From Zychaea mexicana (Eukaryota; Mucoromycota; Mucoromycetes; Mucorales; Lichtheimiaceae), in the NCBI RefSeq assembly GCF_025766255.1, contig NW_026516769.1, positions 62,001 to 126,000 of the forward strand: a DNA stretch of 64,000 bases. The letters are read 5' to 3'. Below the pieces are notes generated by a model, which was given only the letters and a program-made list of their open reading frames with translations, had not been told where the DNA came from and searched no databases. The stretch's first letter is position 1. Each line of letters starts with the position of its first letter. This document shows positions 1 to 12,346 of the stretch, one piece after another. A program made the translations under genes and the position numbers.

Positions 1-3000
1 GATTTGATGGATGGAATGGACCGTTTCGAGGACGAGGACACTGGACCGTCTGATTGGGTGGACTTTGATGACTTTGTGGAGCTCCAGGTTCTAAGTCCTG
101 ACAATGCGCCTATAGTCCAAGTTCTTCCATTCGCATACTCTCCTTGCCTTTACTATCTCAAGCAAACAAACCGCGCGGATCGAGAGAAGTATCGGTATCT
201 ACGCAATACACATAACTGTATCATGGGAACTGCTGGTGGTAAGTTGCCTAGCAATCTGCAGTTTTTGTATCGTATCGCAAGTAAGCTAACCGTTCTTCAT
301 TTGCCATAATGTAAAAGATACACGTGAAATTCAAATGGGTATTGTGCGACAACGCCATAAAAACATTGATGTCCAGATCAAAAAGCATCAAGCTCGGATA
401 CATACAGTGCGAAGCAAGCTAGCTGATCAAGAAGATGAAAAGCTCCAGAACGAGGTAGCAAAAAATTCTTATAACTAGTAGCAATAGAACTCAAGAATTA
501 ACACATATGCTCTTTACCTCAGTCTGATGCAATGGCCGATAAAACCGAGATCCTGTTTGAAAAGAGGGCACTGTTGGAACGCTGTCTAAAAGATTTATCG
601 ACGCAGACGATGCCGAATGTTTCTGGAGGCAACAGTGTCAGCGAACAAGACTCTTATTCAAGCTCAACGTTACTCAGACCCGATTCGCTATGGGAGGATT
701 TGATGGGACATTTCAAGCAGCGGTGCATTGTTCACAATCCGCAAATCATCTGGAACAATGCTGTACGCAATATTGTTTATCATTTTTTGGATGTCCGAGC
801 TCACCGCCGTGCCTTGGACTACTACACCTCTATGCGTGCTGTCAAGTTCTTGCGTGACTTGATCGAGACTTCACAAAAGGAACGCGAGTCATGGAAGCGG
901 GATAGTGTGGTGATGAACGACGATGACGATACAAACTTTGACAGCCGTATGGCCGAAGAGCTGATCCAAAAGCTACTTGCCGAACAGCATACCAGATTTG
1001 TTGCCCTCAACGAGACCGAGGAGGATATTGAAAAGAACAAAACTATCGACATGGATATGCCAACCGGGAAGGTCAATGATCCAGAAACGCAGAAAAACAG
1101 CATTCCTAGCGGGTATGAAATGAAGAGCAGCTACCTTATCGACTTGTTGCATCCACAAATCAGTCTACAGAGTGATCGTGATCCAGACAGTCTTGTTATC
1201 GTTGCCAACGAGCGTATCCAAGTGAAAGGTTTCAATATTTTTGATGTCAATGGTGCCGATGTCGAAGAAATGGACCTTGTCAAGAACAGAACCATCGTCA
1301 GTCTAGATAACTCGCAGGTCTTTGTGGCCAAGAAGGAACGATTCGACACAGTGGACCTCTTGTTTGACAATCATTATGGTGCAAAGCATACCGATCGATG
1401 GCTTGCATGGGTTCCTCCAGAAATGCTCATAAAATATGATAACAAATCGAGCCAATTTCAACGAGTGGCAAAACGTCTTGCGGCTACAGTTCAATACGAT
1501 AAGTATAACCAACTGCGTTTCAAAACGAATCCGACTGCATTTGCGCAAATCCATCCCTTTGAAGATCGTTGCGACAACGTGCATCTGAATATACCCAAAC
1601 TTTCGTTGAACGCCAACTCGAGTCAATACAATGCTATCTTTGAGGTAGTGACCGATTTGCTACTGTACAAGGAGCCTGCCAAAAAAGAGCGGCTGGCGCG
1701 TCTTCGAGAGATCATGATGGCTGCCGACAGAAACAGCATTGACAAGGCTATCGATCGAATCATCACGCTGCAAGACCGCGTCCGCCAACTGAACGAGACA
1801 TACACACAGTATAGACTAAATCTATCACATCTTGATCAAAACCGAGTAGACGAGTTCCGCGCTATACGAGCATCCAAGTACGAGCACTGTGAGGAACTGT
1901 ACCTCGGCATGGAAGCTATCAAATTGACCCAGCAGAGCAATACGCGTAAAAACTACCACGAACCCAAAACGAATCTCAAGTTTGTCTTTGTCGCGGGGAG
2001 TCTATTATGGGAAATGCTGACGGACAACGACGCACCTCTTTGTGAATGGAATTTAGTCAACACAACCTATATTCTTACAAGTAAAGAAGATCGCTCCAGT
2101 AGCAACACATTTGAAGTCGATATGCTGACGGTGAAGAACAAAACATCGTCACCTGTGTTTACCGAGGTGCTTGGGCCTTATGTTGATCCCAAAAAGACGA
2201 CCGATTTCTCACGACACAAGATGCTGCGCGGCTACCTTGTCGATCTTCCGCCTGTAGGTGGTATTCCTGTGACCCAGCATCTGGAAGTGAACTTATACCC
2301 ATTGCGCCTGCAAATGACCTACGAATTCGGCAAGGCTATGGCTTCCTATGTCTTTCCGGCGGATCGACGCCAAAAACCGTCTTCGTCAGACACCACCAGC
2401 AGTGCGCCTCGATCACCTGTTGCGTCATCCAACGTCGAGAACGAGGGCAGTTCAATACATCATTCCATATCAAGCAACGATATCCGTTTGCTGGATGAAC
2501 CTGAAATTGTTGTCCCTGTTGAGGCGCAAGAGCAAGCGCCAGAAATGACGGCCAGCCTGTCAGCACCTCCATCAGGCAAGAAAGGTTTGAAGAATGGTAG
2601 ACGGAAGCAAGTCAAAAAGTCGGTTGTGGATGATCTTTCTGTCATGAGAAAGCGTGCATCCACCAATCGTGCTTTCCTCTTGGTGAAAATTCCTGGTACA
2701 CGGCACTGTCTGAGCTATCAGGTAATAAAATAGGCTTGACATCGAGATCTTTCGTAGAGACAATGTTACTGATATATCAATGCATCCCGTAACGGTATAG
2801 GGGCCGAAAGAGAAAAACATTGAGGATTTGCGCGATTTTGCCTTCCAACAGCCCAACCTTGAATATCGGAACAAGACATGGTCCTGGTTTGAGCTGATGT
2901 CAATTATTAAGAAAGGTACAGTTTTTTTACAAAGCGCATAAAAAGATGTGAAGCTGACAAGTTGCCTTGCAGACTTCTTGCGTGCTGCGGTGTTACATAA

Positions 3001-3598
3001 CAGTACAGCTTTGCTTAAGGAAAAGCTTATGATCCGTCGCCATCCACCACGGGAGAGATTGGCTGAATCCAATATATCCATGCAAAGCAACACATCTCAT
3101 AACGCTTCCGATGCCTACAATTTTCCCGACGATGGTTCTGAGTCCACGGATAGCTCCAATGATGAGCTAGACGAGCTTGAGAATGACGCGATTTCTCTGC
3201 GCTCGGTAAGCTTGTATGAGGTGGATCAAGGAGCAGCTGAGCCAGCTACCCATACCCAAAATACACGTCGATTACTCCCATGGTCGCTCAAGTACGTATC
3301 AGGAACTAGAGAACAACTGTGATTCATGATTTACTTATTTATGCGCATTATTGTTTACGATAGATCACGCAAAAGACAAGTGATCGATAGTGGACATCCT
3401 CATGATGATGGTCGCAACGAGAAGCGACACAGTATCGACAGCATGGAGGGTCGTGAAACATCATCAATGTTAGATGAGGAGTTGACGGCCAAGGGAAGGA
3501 TGCTTCTGGGAAAGAAGTATAATGGCCCGATTTACTCGTTTGCTACCAAGCCTAACAGCAAGGGAAAGCGTCCGACTACTCATCGGACAGAGAGCTAA
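1..3598 (+). CDS. FMP27: FMP27/BLTP2 (Hobbit/SABRE) bridge-like lipid transfer protein, C-terminal part
   Basis: Partial gene; the 5' end lies outside the window. Exons read as <1..238, 318..454, 523..2721, 2801..2915, 2973..3291 and 3364..3598, with consistent phases. The visible ~1080 residues match the C-terminal part of the Fmp27/Hobbit/SABRE/BLTP2 family: an early PFAYSP..YLKQTN stretch, a conserved LHPQISLQSDRDPDSLVI segment, a WVPPEM motif (the family's WPPW region) and a terminal KTWSWFELMSIIKK block followed by an acidic, basic-rich tail. Family knowledge: these very long proteins line lipid-transport grooves at ER-plasma membrane contact sites. The N-terminal membrane anchor cannot be seen here. 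The gene is convergent with the isomerase downstream. The family call is fairly sure; the exact end of the last exon rests on one reading frame. Confidence 0.8.
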
Positions 3599-4053
3599 AA
3601 AGAATAATGTTGTACATAATTTCCTCTTGTCGTTCAGAGTAATCTTTCAATGTGTATATAAAATATATTATATTTATAATAATAGTAATATTAATGAAAA
3701 TAGCCTGGAATCTATTTGCGGTATCTTCTAATAAGAGTACGGTGCTAATAGCCTATGTTTATTGTTCGTGGATTCACACAAGTTGATATCACTGTTTCTA
3801 CATACGGTTCCGCGGAAGAAACTAGTATGTGTAGTATTATGTGTAACCATTGCAGTGGCTGCTAATACAGGAGTCGCATAGAAGCGGTAAATCAACTAAT
3901 TCTGAGAAAAGCTGCCACGAGGAACCTTGTCTTCATGGATACAGTGATTGGATTTATTTTATGGAGAATGAATAAGAAAGTATGCAATTGAGGAGGGGAG
4001 GGCAAGAAGGGGTTGGTGTTGCGTGTCATGGAATGAATAGTCATTACTTATAG
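3599..4053. other. Convergent intergenic spacer
   Basis: AT-rich 3' flanks of two convergent genes, including a TATA/AATA-rich stretch at about 3655-3700 suited to 3' end formation on the plus strand. No gene is seen. Confidence 0.6.
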
Positions 4054-5650
4054 TTACGTGGGAACGGTGAAGGCTCTGTAGAACTCTAACCCTGATTCAC
4101 CTGCTTCCGCGGATAGCACAACATCAGCACCAACAAAGTAGACATAGCCTTCCTTCAAATCAAAAGTAGATCCCTGTGCCTTCAAGCTGCCGCTTCCACT
4201 AGTGACAATAAGAATGCTGGGGCCAGGAATAGGCTTGTGTTCTTCGGTCTCTTCGGTCTTAAGGCTCGTCAATGCAACAGAAAACTCGTCGATGGGAGGG
4301 TCATACAGCAGCGAGTGTGAGCCGAAAGATTGTGGTGTCATTTTCTGTGATTCGGCCGAGCCATAGCGATACGTTAACATTTCAACCAACACATTGACAT
4401 CCTTGAATTTTGGCGTCAAACCAGCACGCACAACGTTGTCACTTGCAGCCATGCATTCCACACAGTCTAGAAACGGATGAACCGAATTAGCACGACATGA
4501 TGAGCAACCTTAAAGAACCTTGCTAGTGGCGCTACCATGAACTGCGTTGTCTCTTACCTCCAGACAGATATGCATGTGGCTCGTTTGCGCCCAAAAACAT
4601 GGCCTGACCGGGTTCCATGGTCACATAGTTGAGCAACAAGACAGAAAAGATGCCAATATCACCACCTGAATATTGCTGATCCAAACGCAGCACCAACTCG
4701 GCCATAGGATCCTCTGTGTCTCGCAATCGATCTGTTAGTTTTGACAGCTGAGCTGTCACGGACTCTTGTGGGCTATGCATCAATGCACTGAATACGGATT
4801 TCAATACAGCCTTGTTCTGTTCCACATTGCTTTCTTGCTGCTGGATCGTAGACAAGAATGAGTCGGCCACGTCGGCACCAATCAGTTCAGTCAGTTCGGG
4901 ATAGCGTTCAAGATGGCGTGCAATTTCCTCCAGTGGTCTAAATCCACATAAGGCTTCAAACGGTGTGAGGGCGATTGCCATTTCGGGCTGTACTCATGCA
5001 ACGCGTGTTTAGCATTCTTTGCTGGGTTTTTTTTTCATCGTTTTTGATTTTTACGCATGTCCACCACACTCACTCACTCACACACTCACTCACACTGCCC
5101 CTTCCAAAGTCCTTCTCACCTTGTGGTTGGGATCCTTTTGGTTGTTCGCAAGAAGAGGATAAAAAGACATGAATCATGTCAGCTCACTCTTATTCTTTCT
5201 TGTTGCCATGATGATGTGTGTAGCGCTCTGACACTCTTCAGATTTCTTAAAATCATACCAGTGACCCCTTACCTTGTAGTTGTTGGGGAACTCTTTGAAG
5301 AGACGTGCGCCCAGAGTTTTGTCAGGGTGAGCCTGAATAGACAGCGCTTTGCGAATAGAAAGAATCTTGAACAGGAACGGCAAATCGCCACTGTACTGGT
5401 CGTATAGAGTCTGGGTGCTGAGTTCAGGGTATTTGTGTATGAGATCTCTGAGTGGCGTATGGGCATCATCCATAACAACAGAGGGGGCATTGGGATGGGT
5501 GCCCATCCACAGCTCTGCATAGGGCTTCGACGGATCGACAGCGTCGCCGGATTGCTGAGCATAGCGTGCCACTTTGGAGACATTGCCTAGCTTGCCCCAA
5601 TCGTACGATTGTGTTTTTGCTTGGAGACGGTACACGGCAGGTTGGGTCAT
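4054..5650 (-). CDS. Mannose-6-phosphate isomerase (type I PMI)
   Basis: Interconverts fructose-6-P and mannose-6-P, the entry to GDP-mannose for glycosylation, GPI anchors and wall mannan. Exons on the minus strand: 5650..5273, 5134..5120, 4987..4558, 4466..4054, giving 411 aa, the usual length for fungal type I PMI. The N-terminus carries QSYDWGKLG, and zinc ligands are visible: Q106 and H108 in SIQAHPDK, E133 in KPEMAIAL, H269 in NEPHAYLSG. Exon 2 is a 15-nt microexon encoding DPNHK; without it the conserved NNYK-DPNHK-PEMAIAL block loses five residues. It is bordered by AAAAG and GTGAGA. Its start is the ATG at 5650; the in-frame stretch upstream lacks family similarity and is probably 5' leader. 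Confidence 0.93.
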
Positions 5651-8600
5651 GTTGTTGTTGTTGGTGTAATAGGTTGGTGCGTGTGTATGTGTGAGCTGTA
5701 TGGAAAGTGTTGTGAAGAGAGAAGAAAGAAGAGCGAAATTTAGTGCCGGCTGGGTAATATATGTGTGGTAGATCCCCTTTCTTTCCTTCTTCAGTCCCCC
5801 CCCCAAATTCTCATTGCATTTCAGGGCGGGTAAATGCTGGCATGGCTCGGGAAACCGGCGATACTTGCGATTCCGACGCGCTGGACGATCCGTTAGCTTA
5901 CGTATGAACGGTTTCTGTCTTTGTGTTTTGATCACCAGCGCATCTATGCCCGCCACAGACTCTCACAACAGTATCTCTGCTATCAATATCCTCATCTGGT
6001 GTTGGTCGTTATTCTGAGATGATGATTACCTAATGGCAACTTGTACGTTTTCTCAAAAGCAAATGAGAAAACCCACATGCTTATGACATCCCCATGAAAC
6101 GCATATGAGAGGGCAAGAGCACAGTACCCCCGGGATTCATCGTCTTCTTGAGTAATATGCCCTCAACCGCGACTTGGGAAACACAAGGGCTGTGGAGATG
6201 TGGGTACGGTAGAAAGTTTTACCTCGAAACATCATCACTTTCGCCCGCCACTCCATGCTACTACGCTACTGCCACCGAAGAAGCCACTTTGTGCCCCACT
6301 GCAAGTGTGCTATCTAGTAAAGGAAAATCTTTGCTCAATAAAGATGCGACGTCCCTGCTGCAAGGCATAATCATCAATCGCCGCTAACGAACTCGTGCTT
6401 CCGCTGTTCTAATTGCTTTCTCCACTGTTCCTTCCCTCCTTTGGTTTGTGTATTATGATCTCAACCTACCAACATTCGGAAAGCTCACCGATTATGTAGT
6501 AATGCGCCTGGGTCGTGGCTAGGCAGACATTCACACAAAAGTCACGCGTTTGTATGCGTTGGCTTTTCTTCTTTCTCTCTTTCCTTCCCCGTAATGCCAT
6601 ATTTACATAATATCATTCTCCTCTCTCTTACTTGCTCTTTTATTCGCGTTCGCGTTTTATATCAAGACGGACCTGTTTGTTGTCATATCCTCTCATTATG
6701 CCCTACTATATTGGGAGAAAACGTCGCAAAACGCAACTACTTACTTGAGCCAGTACCCTGGAATCTTGCGAGCCACGTTGTGGCTATATCACTGAATTTT
6801 TCAAGCAGCTTCGACTAATATTGATGCAGCTGGGTTACTCAAATCGAACAATGACACAGTGCAATTTGGTGCTGTGGCTTCGACTTTCCACTTCATACAA
6901 TTTACTACAAAATGCGAGCTAATAAATTGTGTGTTAACTTGAAAAGTCAATTGTAATTATTATGTATTACGAGCCTTCTGCGACTACACATTTTCAGTCT
7001 TGGGCCTATCCGCCTCGCTTCGTGTCAACAGTAACCGAATTGTGCGGCTCATCTTTGTCATACACGATTTCCAGTAGTCCAGCGTTTTGCATACAATATG
7101 TGCGACCGATAGAAAGCAACGGCGGAGACAATCGAAGAATGTCAAGTTGATCCCGGTAACGATAATAAAGCGAACTTCGAGTAGTTAAGCTTGCCTGATA
7201 ATGATAACCACCGGTCGCACGCATATAGAATAAGAAAGCAGAAACAGAGTAATGCAGGCTTCGTGCTCTTTGAAACGTACATCGCTCCCTGAGCCAATCG
7301 TTGGAAATATATGATGTATTTTCATGCTTTTTGGTTGGCTCTCTTCAAAAAGGTCGTCGTGTTCATATTCCTCAGGGACTGTAAGTTAAACCGGTTGCTC
7401 TGTCGAATAGGAATGTTTTGTGAAGCTCATCGGACACTTCATCAATAAGCATTACTACATCATCTTGATACATAATCGCCCAGGTGCCGAACTATATATC
7501 ACATATTGCTGCCTGAGGCAGCCAATTCCGAGGAGTTGTCCTTATCCAAGACTTGGATCTCGATTACGAGGATCGTCGAGCTACTACGACCAAAAATGAA
7601 GCATCTCAATAAATTGACACACCCAGAAAGCTTGATGAGTCCAGAGTCCAACTCTGCACATCAACGAGCGCTGACTAAACATATCTAAACGAAGGGCAGT
7701 ATATACTCATGCAGCCCTCATTCAAGACAAGAAGACCAAGGTTCGAAGAATGTGGTTAACGTTCTAAAGCAGTGTCTTGGTGTGAGTTCACTAGGAAAAA
7801 GTGTTAAAGTGCACTTGCATTACCCGCCAAAGAATATTGTTCTCCGGTGGCTGTCCATCTTCATAAGTTTTACTCAAAGTAGTCGCGCAGGATGGGATGC
7901 GTGCCATATGCACTGTATTCCTTAATATAAAAGAAAACAGCTCCTCGTTTTCTTGAAGGTCATATCTTACTGTATCACTTACAGATGATGTTTTAAAGAA
8001 ATTACAATAAAGAAATGCGAATATTGAGTTTACTTTATAAACCTGGACTTCCACGTATCAACGTTCGTGTGTGCACCACTAAAGTTTTCCAAAGAAGCGG
8101 AATCATGATGCCTTCTTTTTGTGGTTGAAGATGATAGTGTATTGGGAACAGATAGCAACTTTAAGGTTACGGCAATGTGTTGAACCCCAAGCAATTTATG
8201 GCTTATTATGACAAGCTAATTATGGACAACCTTAATGCTTCAAACTTTATCTGTTTGTTACGCAAGGCCAGAGAAAAAAATTTGCTTATAATTGGGGCGC
8301 TTTTGCTGTCAACCCCAGATCATGATAATCACAAACGCTGTTCTTTTCTGTGTGATGTATGTGCCTGTGCGTTATATGTATAAAAAGTTAAAGCAACGTG
8401 ATGATGACTGAATCCCGGGTTTTTTCCCTGTTGGAGTAATGTATCATGATGAAAAGAATTATCATCATCATTACTGTACGCGTATAATCCCGTGAGCATC
8501 ATTCATTCAATTTACTCTTTATAAAGCTGGGAAAAGAGAATAAGGAAGGTTATACAAAAAAAATAAGCTTAAAATCTGTTATTTTTATAAACGGTTGACG

Positions 8601-8992
8601 CGCAAACGCGTACATGTCAGTGTCGATCAAGGTTTAAACCTTATAGTAATCTCCTTGTTTGGTATGTGTAAGCACGGCAGTGGTAGCAGTTTTCAAACCT
8701 TGCTCTGAAAACAAAAGCACACACTATAATATCTCGCCTTCTGATTGCTATATCGTTTACAGATATCAGTAACATAGGATATTTCGTTTATTTTACGACA
8801 AAAGGAGAATCCTGCGATATTTCATAGATCGGTTGACGCAAAAATAGGGTTTCTAACAGAACAAGCTATATACATAGACGGTGATATACTGAAGACATCG
8901 TGTCAAGACTAAACTGAAAGAAAAAAGGTAACAAAGTTGACAAAAGTAAGTATAGTTTGGGAAAGGGAATAAAGAACCAAAGGGTGTTATTT
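5651..8992. other. Long gene-poor interval with coding-like debris
   Basis: 3.3 kb without a gene I can assemble. The first ~300 bases are the leader and promoter side of the isomerase. Short ORFs at 6148-6387 and 6594-6818 have no recognisable motif. Between about 6960 and 8060 the minus strand has several coding-like stretches in different frames (see the separate entry). A perfect 14-bp palindrome AAGGTTTAAACCTT lies near 8629, and CGGTTGACGC occurs twice (near 8592 and 8830). Confidence 0.5.
7006..8054 (-). pseudogene. Unidentified broken coding-like region
   Basis: I do not recognise this. Reading the minus strand, a stretch ending near 7830 contains VRYDLQENEELFSF and TYEDGQPPENNILWR, followed by a good GTAATG donor. 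From about 7497 another frame reads MYQDDVVMLIDEVSDELHKT. Near 7382 the frame shifts by one to VPEEYEHDDLFEESQPK, and from 7224 a third frame reads SPPLLSIGRTYCMQNAGLLE. The residue composition looks like real protein, but the frame changes without convincing introns, so a decayed gene or element is more likely than an intact one. It could also be an intron-rich gene I failed to assemble. Confidence 0.25.
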
Positions 8993-9499
8993 CTACAGGT
9001 ATCGAGTATCTCTTGTATGATCCTTGTATGATGGTGGCCATGAATGAGTGCTATCTAGTGCTTCGTCTGCAACAGGTGGATCGCTGTTGCGTTGATGATA
9101 TGCAGGTGGCGGTAGCGTAACTGCCCCATGGCTATGAAGTGCAGCAGGATGGACGCTATTATGGCCTCTACCGTCACTGCCTGCATTGTTAGCAACAATG
9201 ATGTGGGAGTGGTGCTGCGGACATATTGGCACCGTCATTTGTTGAACATCGGTAGGATGATGATCCGGTAAGTTCAGCTCGATATCTTGCACTTGTGCTT
9301 GTTGTCGAAGTCTCGCTGTTCGAAATATTACAAAAGAGGGCATGTATGAGTTTTTCTTTTCTAAAGAAAGGATCGACAAGGAGAATTTTAAATGTTTATG
9401 TATGCTACCTTTCCTTCGTGCATTCCACCGCAGAACGAGAGCGAGAATGACCAATAAAACAATAGCGATAACAGTCCAAACGAGGGCGCCGTAGTACAT
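8993..9499 (-). CDS. Small single-pass membrane protein with two PPxY motifs (RCR-like Rsp5 adaptor candidate)
   Basis: Exons 9499..9409 and 9315..8993 give 137 aa. The protein begins with a hydrophobic segment at residues 5-24 after only a few residues, followed at once by basic residues (RWNARRKARLR), so the N-terminus should be luminal or outside and the rest cytosolic. The tail is His/Pro-rich and carries PPAY and PPSY, the motif bound by WW domains of Rsp5/Nedd4 ubiquitin ligases. This layout matches the fungal RCR1/RCR2 family, small ER or endosomal proteins that influence membrane protein trafficking and chitin deposition. The family match rests on architecture rather than long sequence identity, so the function is an inference. 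Confidence 0.6.
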   Translation of the reverse strand: MYYGALVWTVIAIVLLVILALVLRWNARRKGSIHKHLKFSLSILSLEKKNSYMPSFVIFRTARLRQQAQVQDIELNLPDHHPTDVQQMTVPICPQHHSHIIVANNAGSDGRGHNSVHPAALHSHGAVTLPPPAYHQRNSDPPVADEALDSTHSWPPSYKDHTRDTRYL

Positions 9500-10894
9500 T
9501 GTGTTGTTGTTGAATTGTAGGCCGAAAAATATGGAAGTATGTACAAAAACTTATGTAAGAAGAAAAGAAAGAAGGAAAGATGTAAGAATTCATTGGAGCG
9601 ATAGTTTTCTTCGCGTCTTGCTCCATTTTTTTTTCTGCCCAATGAACGGTCATGTTCACATGAGGCTGCTGGTTCTGCTGCCTTATGCTGTTTCTGTTTG
9701 TCAGCTTCTTGGGGTGGGGGAAGGCGTGTTTTATCAGTTGCATTGTAGCACACTTTCGAAGTCTGAAATAGTGATAGTCGGTCGTAGCAGGAGCCCGGAT
9801 TTCTTGGTAACGGAATTTTTTATGAACATGTGATCTGCACCCTCCAGAACGACGACATCAACATCATCACAGCTTCAACACAATTTTTCCTGTATACGTA
9901 TACATAATGCACAATCTATTCATGCATATATAGCATACTCTCTCTTTCCGATATTTCGGTCTTAACACATATCCATGTAATCTAAAGACTATACAAGAGC
10001 CAGTATAGCACTGTGCAACTACTGTAGTGGAGAGATAATTGAAAAGTTGGATTTGCCCGGACTGGGTGAGTAACCATTGGATTGTCATACCCAAAATTAT
10101 TGTGGATGTTTGTTACAGAGTTGATAGAGAAATTGGTCACAATGATGTAAAAGTCTAGTGTACATAAGATTAGAAGAAGCAACTAATTTCTCTTATACTG
10201 TACAGTAGCAGTGCAACAGAATTCATGGTGCTTGGAAACGTCAAGGATACAATATAGAAAATTGGATACATTGCCATATCTGCTACACATGATTATACCA
10301 TGCTTATATTTAATATGGATATTTCGACATCGTACGCTAAAAGCCATCTAAAATAAATTACATCCCAAACAAAGAGAGTCACTTTAATACTTGTTGATCC
10401 ACTTTGAGTGTCACACGATATAGCAATGTACATATATGTGATGATCACCCCATAACCAAACAAACCGCAGTTACATGCATACAATATGCACATATAGTAC
10501 AGTCAACCTATAATTCCACTAGAATTAACAAAACCGTTAATGGGTCAATATCGATATGGCTTGGATCAACCTGGAATCTACCGTCAAGTTGTAAGAGTTA
10601 GCAGTAAATCAATCCCAAGTAGACCGATGAGTTTACTACACATACTAGATGAACAATCCGCATGCGATGTAGCAGTGTCCAATATCCCTCCTTGTAATGA
10701 TTGAAAAGATGAAAATCATGCATTTTTTTTAATGTTATAAGAAATTGTTGTGTTTTGTACATCAAAATGTTTAGTGGTGGTTTGTATATCTCTCTTTCAT
10801 CTATAATATTATGGAAACAAAAACAAGGTTAGAGTAAGCGCGGGGAAAGGTGGTGAGTGATGAAGCTTCTTTTTTGATAGTTGTATGTATATAT
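9500..10894. other. Intergenic interval, no gene seen
   Basis: AT-rich spacer of 1.4 kb. The first part is the 5' flank of the small membrane protein, with pyrimidine- and purine-rich runs on opposite strands. The short ORFs (for example 9867-10094, 10293-10493) lack motifs and codon bias. No RNA gene is recognised. Confidence 0.55.
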
Positions 10895-12068
10895 TTAGAG
10901 GGCGGTAGGGAATGGTGGTGGGTAAGCTTCCTTTGGATAGCGCTTCTCAGCCTTGAGCTTGACAGCATCTTTGATCTTGACAAATTGATCATCAAAGCCA
11001 GGTACTGAGCCCTTGACGTAAATCAAGTTTTCTGCAGAATCCACCTTTACAATCTTCAAGTTTTGCTTGGTGACGCTCTTGCCACCCATACGACCAGCCA
11101 TCTTCTTTCCCTTAAACACTCTGCTTGGCCACTGCGATAAAAAAAAGCCAGCACCAATTAGTATAAAATGGCTTGATTTCGCTTCACTTACTACAGCTAA
11201 TTTTTTCGGTCCTAAGATTTGTAGCTATTGTCATACCTTGCGTTGACCTGTTGAACCACCAGAACGATGCGTTAATGAAACACCGTGAGATGCAGGCATA
11301 CCAGCAAAGTTCCATCGCTTCATGACACCAGCAAAGCCCTTGCCGATACTAAAACACATTTCCTCCAAACGGTTAGACTCCCCATCATCGTTTTATGCCA
11401 TCTGCCGCCTTCCTCAAGATCAGCTATACATACGAAGGCGCTGATACATCGACGTATTGTCCAGTAACGAAATGACTAGCGTTCAACGAGGTGCCCACGG
11501 GAAGAACAGCATCTTCTGTCACGCGGAATTCCACCAGCTTTTGTCGTAGTCCAACGCCCAACTTTTTAAAGTGTTCAACCAAAGGTTTTGACACGTTCTT
11601 TTCCTTCTTGGCTGTGCTGCCAATTTGCAAAGCCGTGTATCCATGTTTGTCGGCAGTGCGTACGTCCGTGACAATAACGTCCTCGAGCTGTTGATATGTG
11701 ATCGGATGTATGTGGTAAAAGACGACGTATGAAAAAGCGTATTCGAAATATCGTTGTTATCGTTGTCAAAATTCAAAATTCAAGAAATAGTTAGCTTCTC
11801 TGTAAAGTGTTTCAGGTGCTTTTGTACTGGCATTTATATTTTTTTCTTTTACCTGAAGCACGGTAATGGGCATGCGAACGCCGGTCTCGTCCCACATGGA
11901 GGTCATGCCTTTCTTGCGCGCAATGACGCCAGTTCGAACAGACTGAGGTGAGAATTGAGAAGCCTGCTGTTCACTAGCAACGGTAGCAGCAGTGCGTGTC
12001 CATCGAGATACTGAGCCGGCCAGTGCTCGACCAATTATGGACGAGCTTGTCATTAATTTGAGTGACAT
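10895..12068 (-). CDS. Mitochondrial ribosomal protein uL3m
   Basis: Exons 12068..11853, 11687..11434, 11348..11237 and 11131..10895 give 272 aa. The first ~45 residues are Ser/Arg/Ala-rich with few acids, typical of a mitochondrial targeting sequence. The body follows the bacterial L3 order: [16 protein letters not shown] at the start of the fold, the [10 protein letters not shown] block, [14 protein letters not shown], the GSTGQ region and [10 protein letters not shown] in the loop that reaches the peptidyl transferase centre. It is a core protein of the mitochondrial large subunit. It shares a 278-bp divergent promoter with MAK11, so the two may be co-expressed. Confidence 0.92.
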
Positions 12069-12346
12069 GAGGTATTAGTTAGGTGAAGGGAAAAAGGCAA
12101 GTTGTCAACAGCCCAGGGCCATTATAGCGAATCCCCGCCCCGCTTTGCGCGCCTTTCACCCCCCCCCTCTTCCCAAGCTTTCTGCTTCCACTTTTTTTAA
12201 GTGACCGTGTTTCGTATGATCAAGAGGCTTGGGCCCACCTTCTTTTCCCCCCTCCTCCGGCCCAGTTTTTTTCTGACAATGCAAAATTGCACTCGAGGTC
12301 CGCCACCCGCTTTTCGCCACTACCACCACTACCAAATCTCACAATT
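12069..12346. promoter_or_regulatory. Divergent promoter between uL3m and MAK11
   Basis: The 278 bp separate two start codons on opposite strands. The spacer is C/T-rich on the plus strand, with a CCCCCCCCCT run near 12160 and CTTTTTTT tracts, and no clear TATA box, as is common for housekeeping ribosome-related genes. The promoter role follows from geometry alone. Confidence 0.5.
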
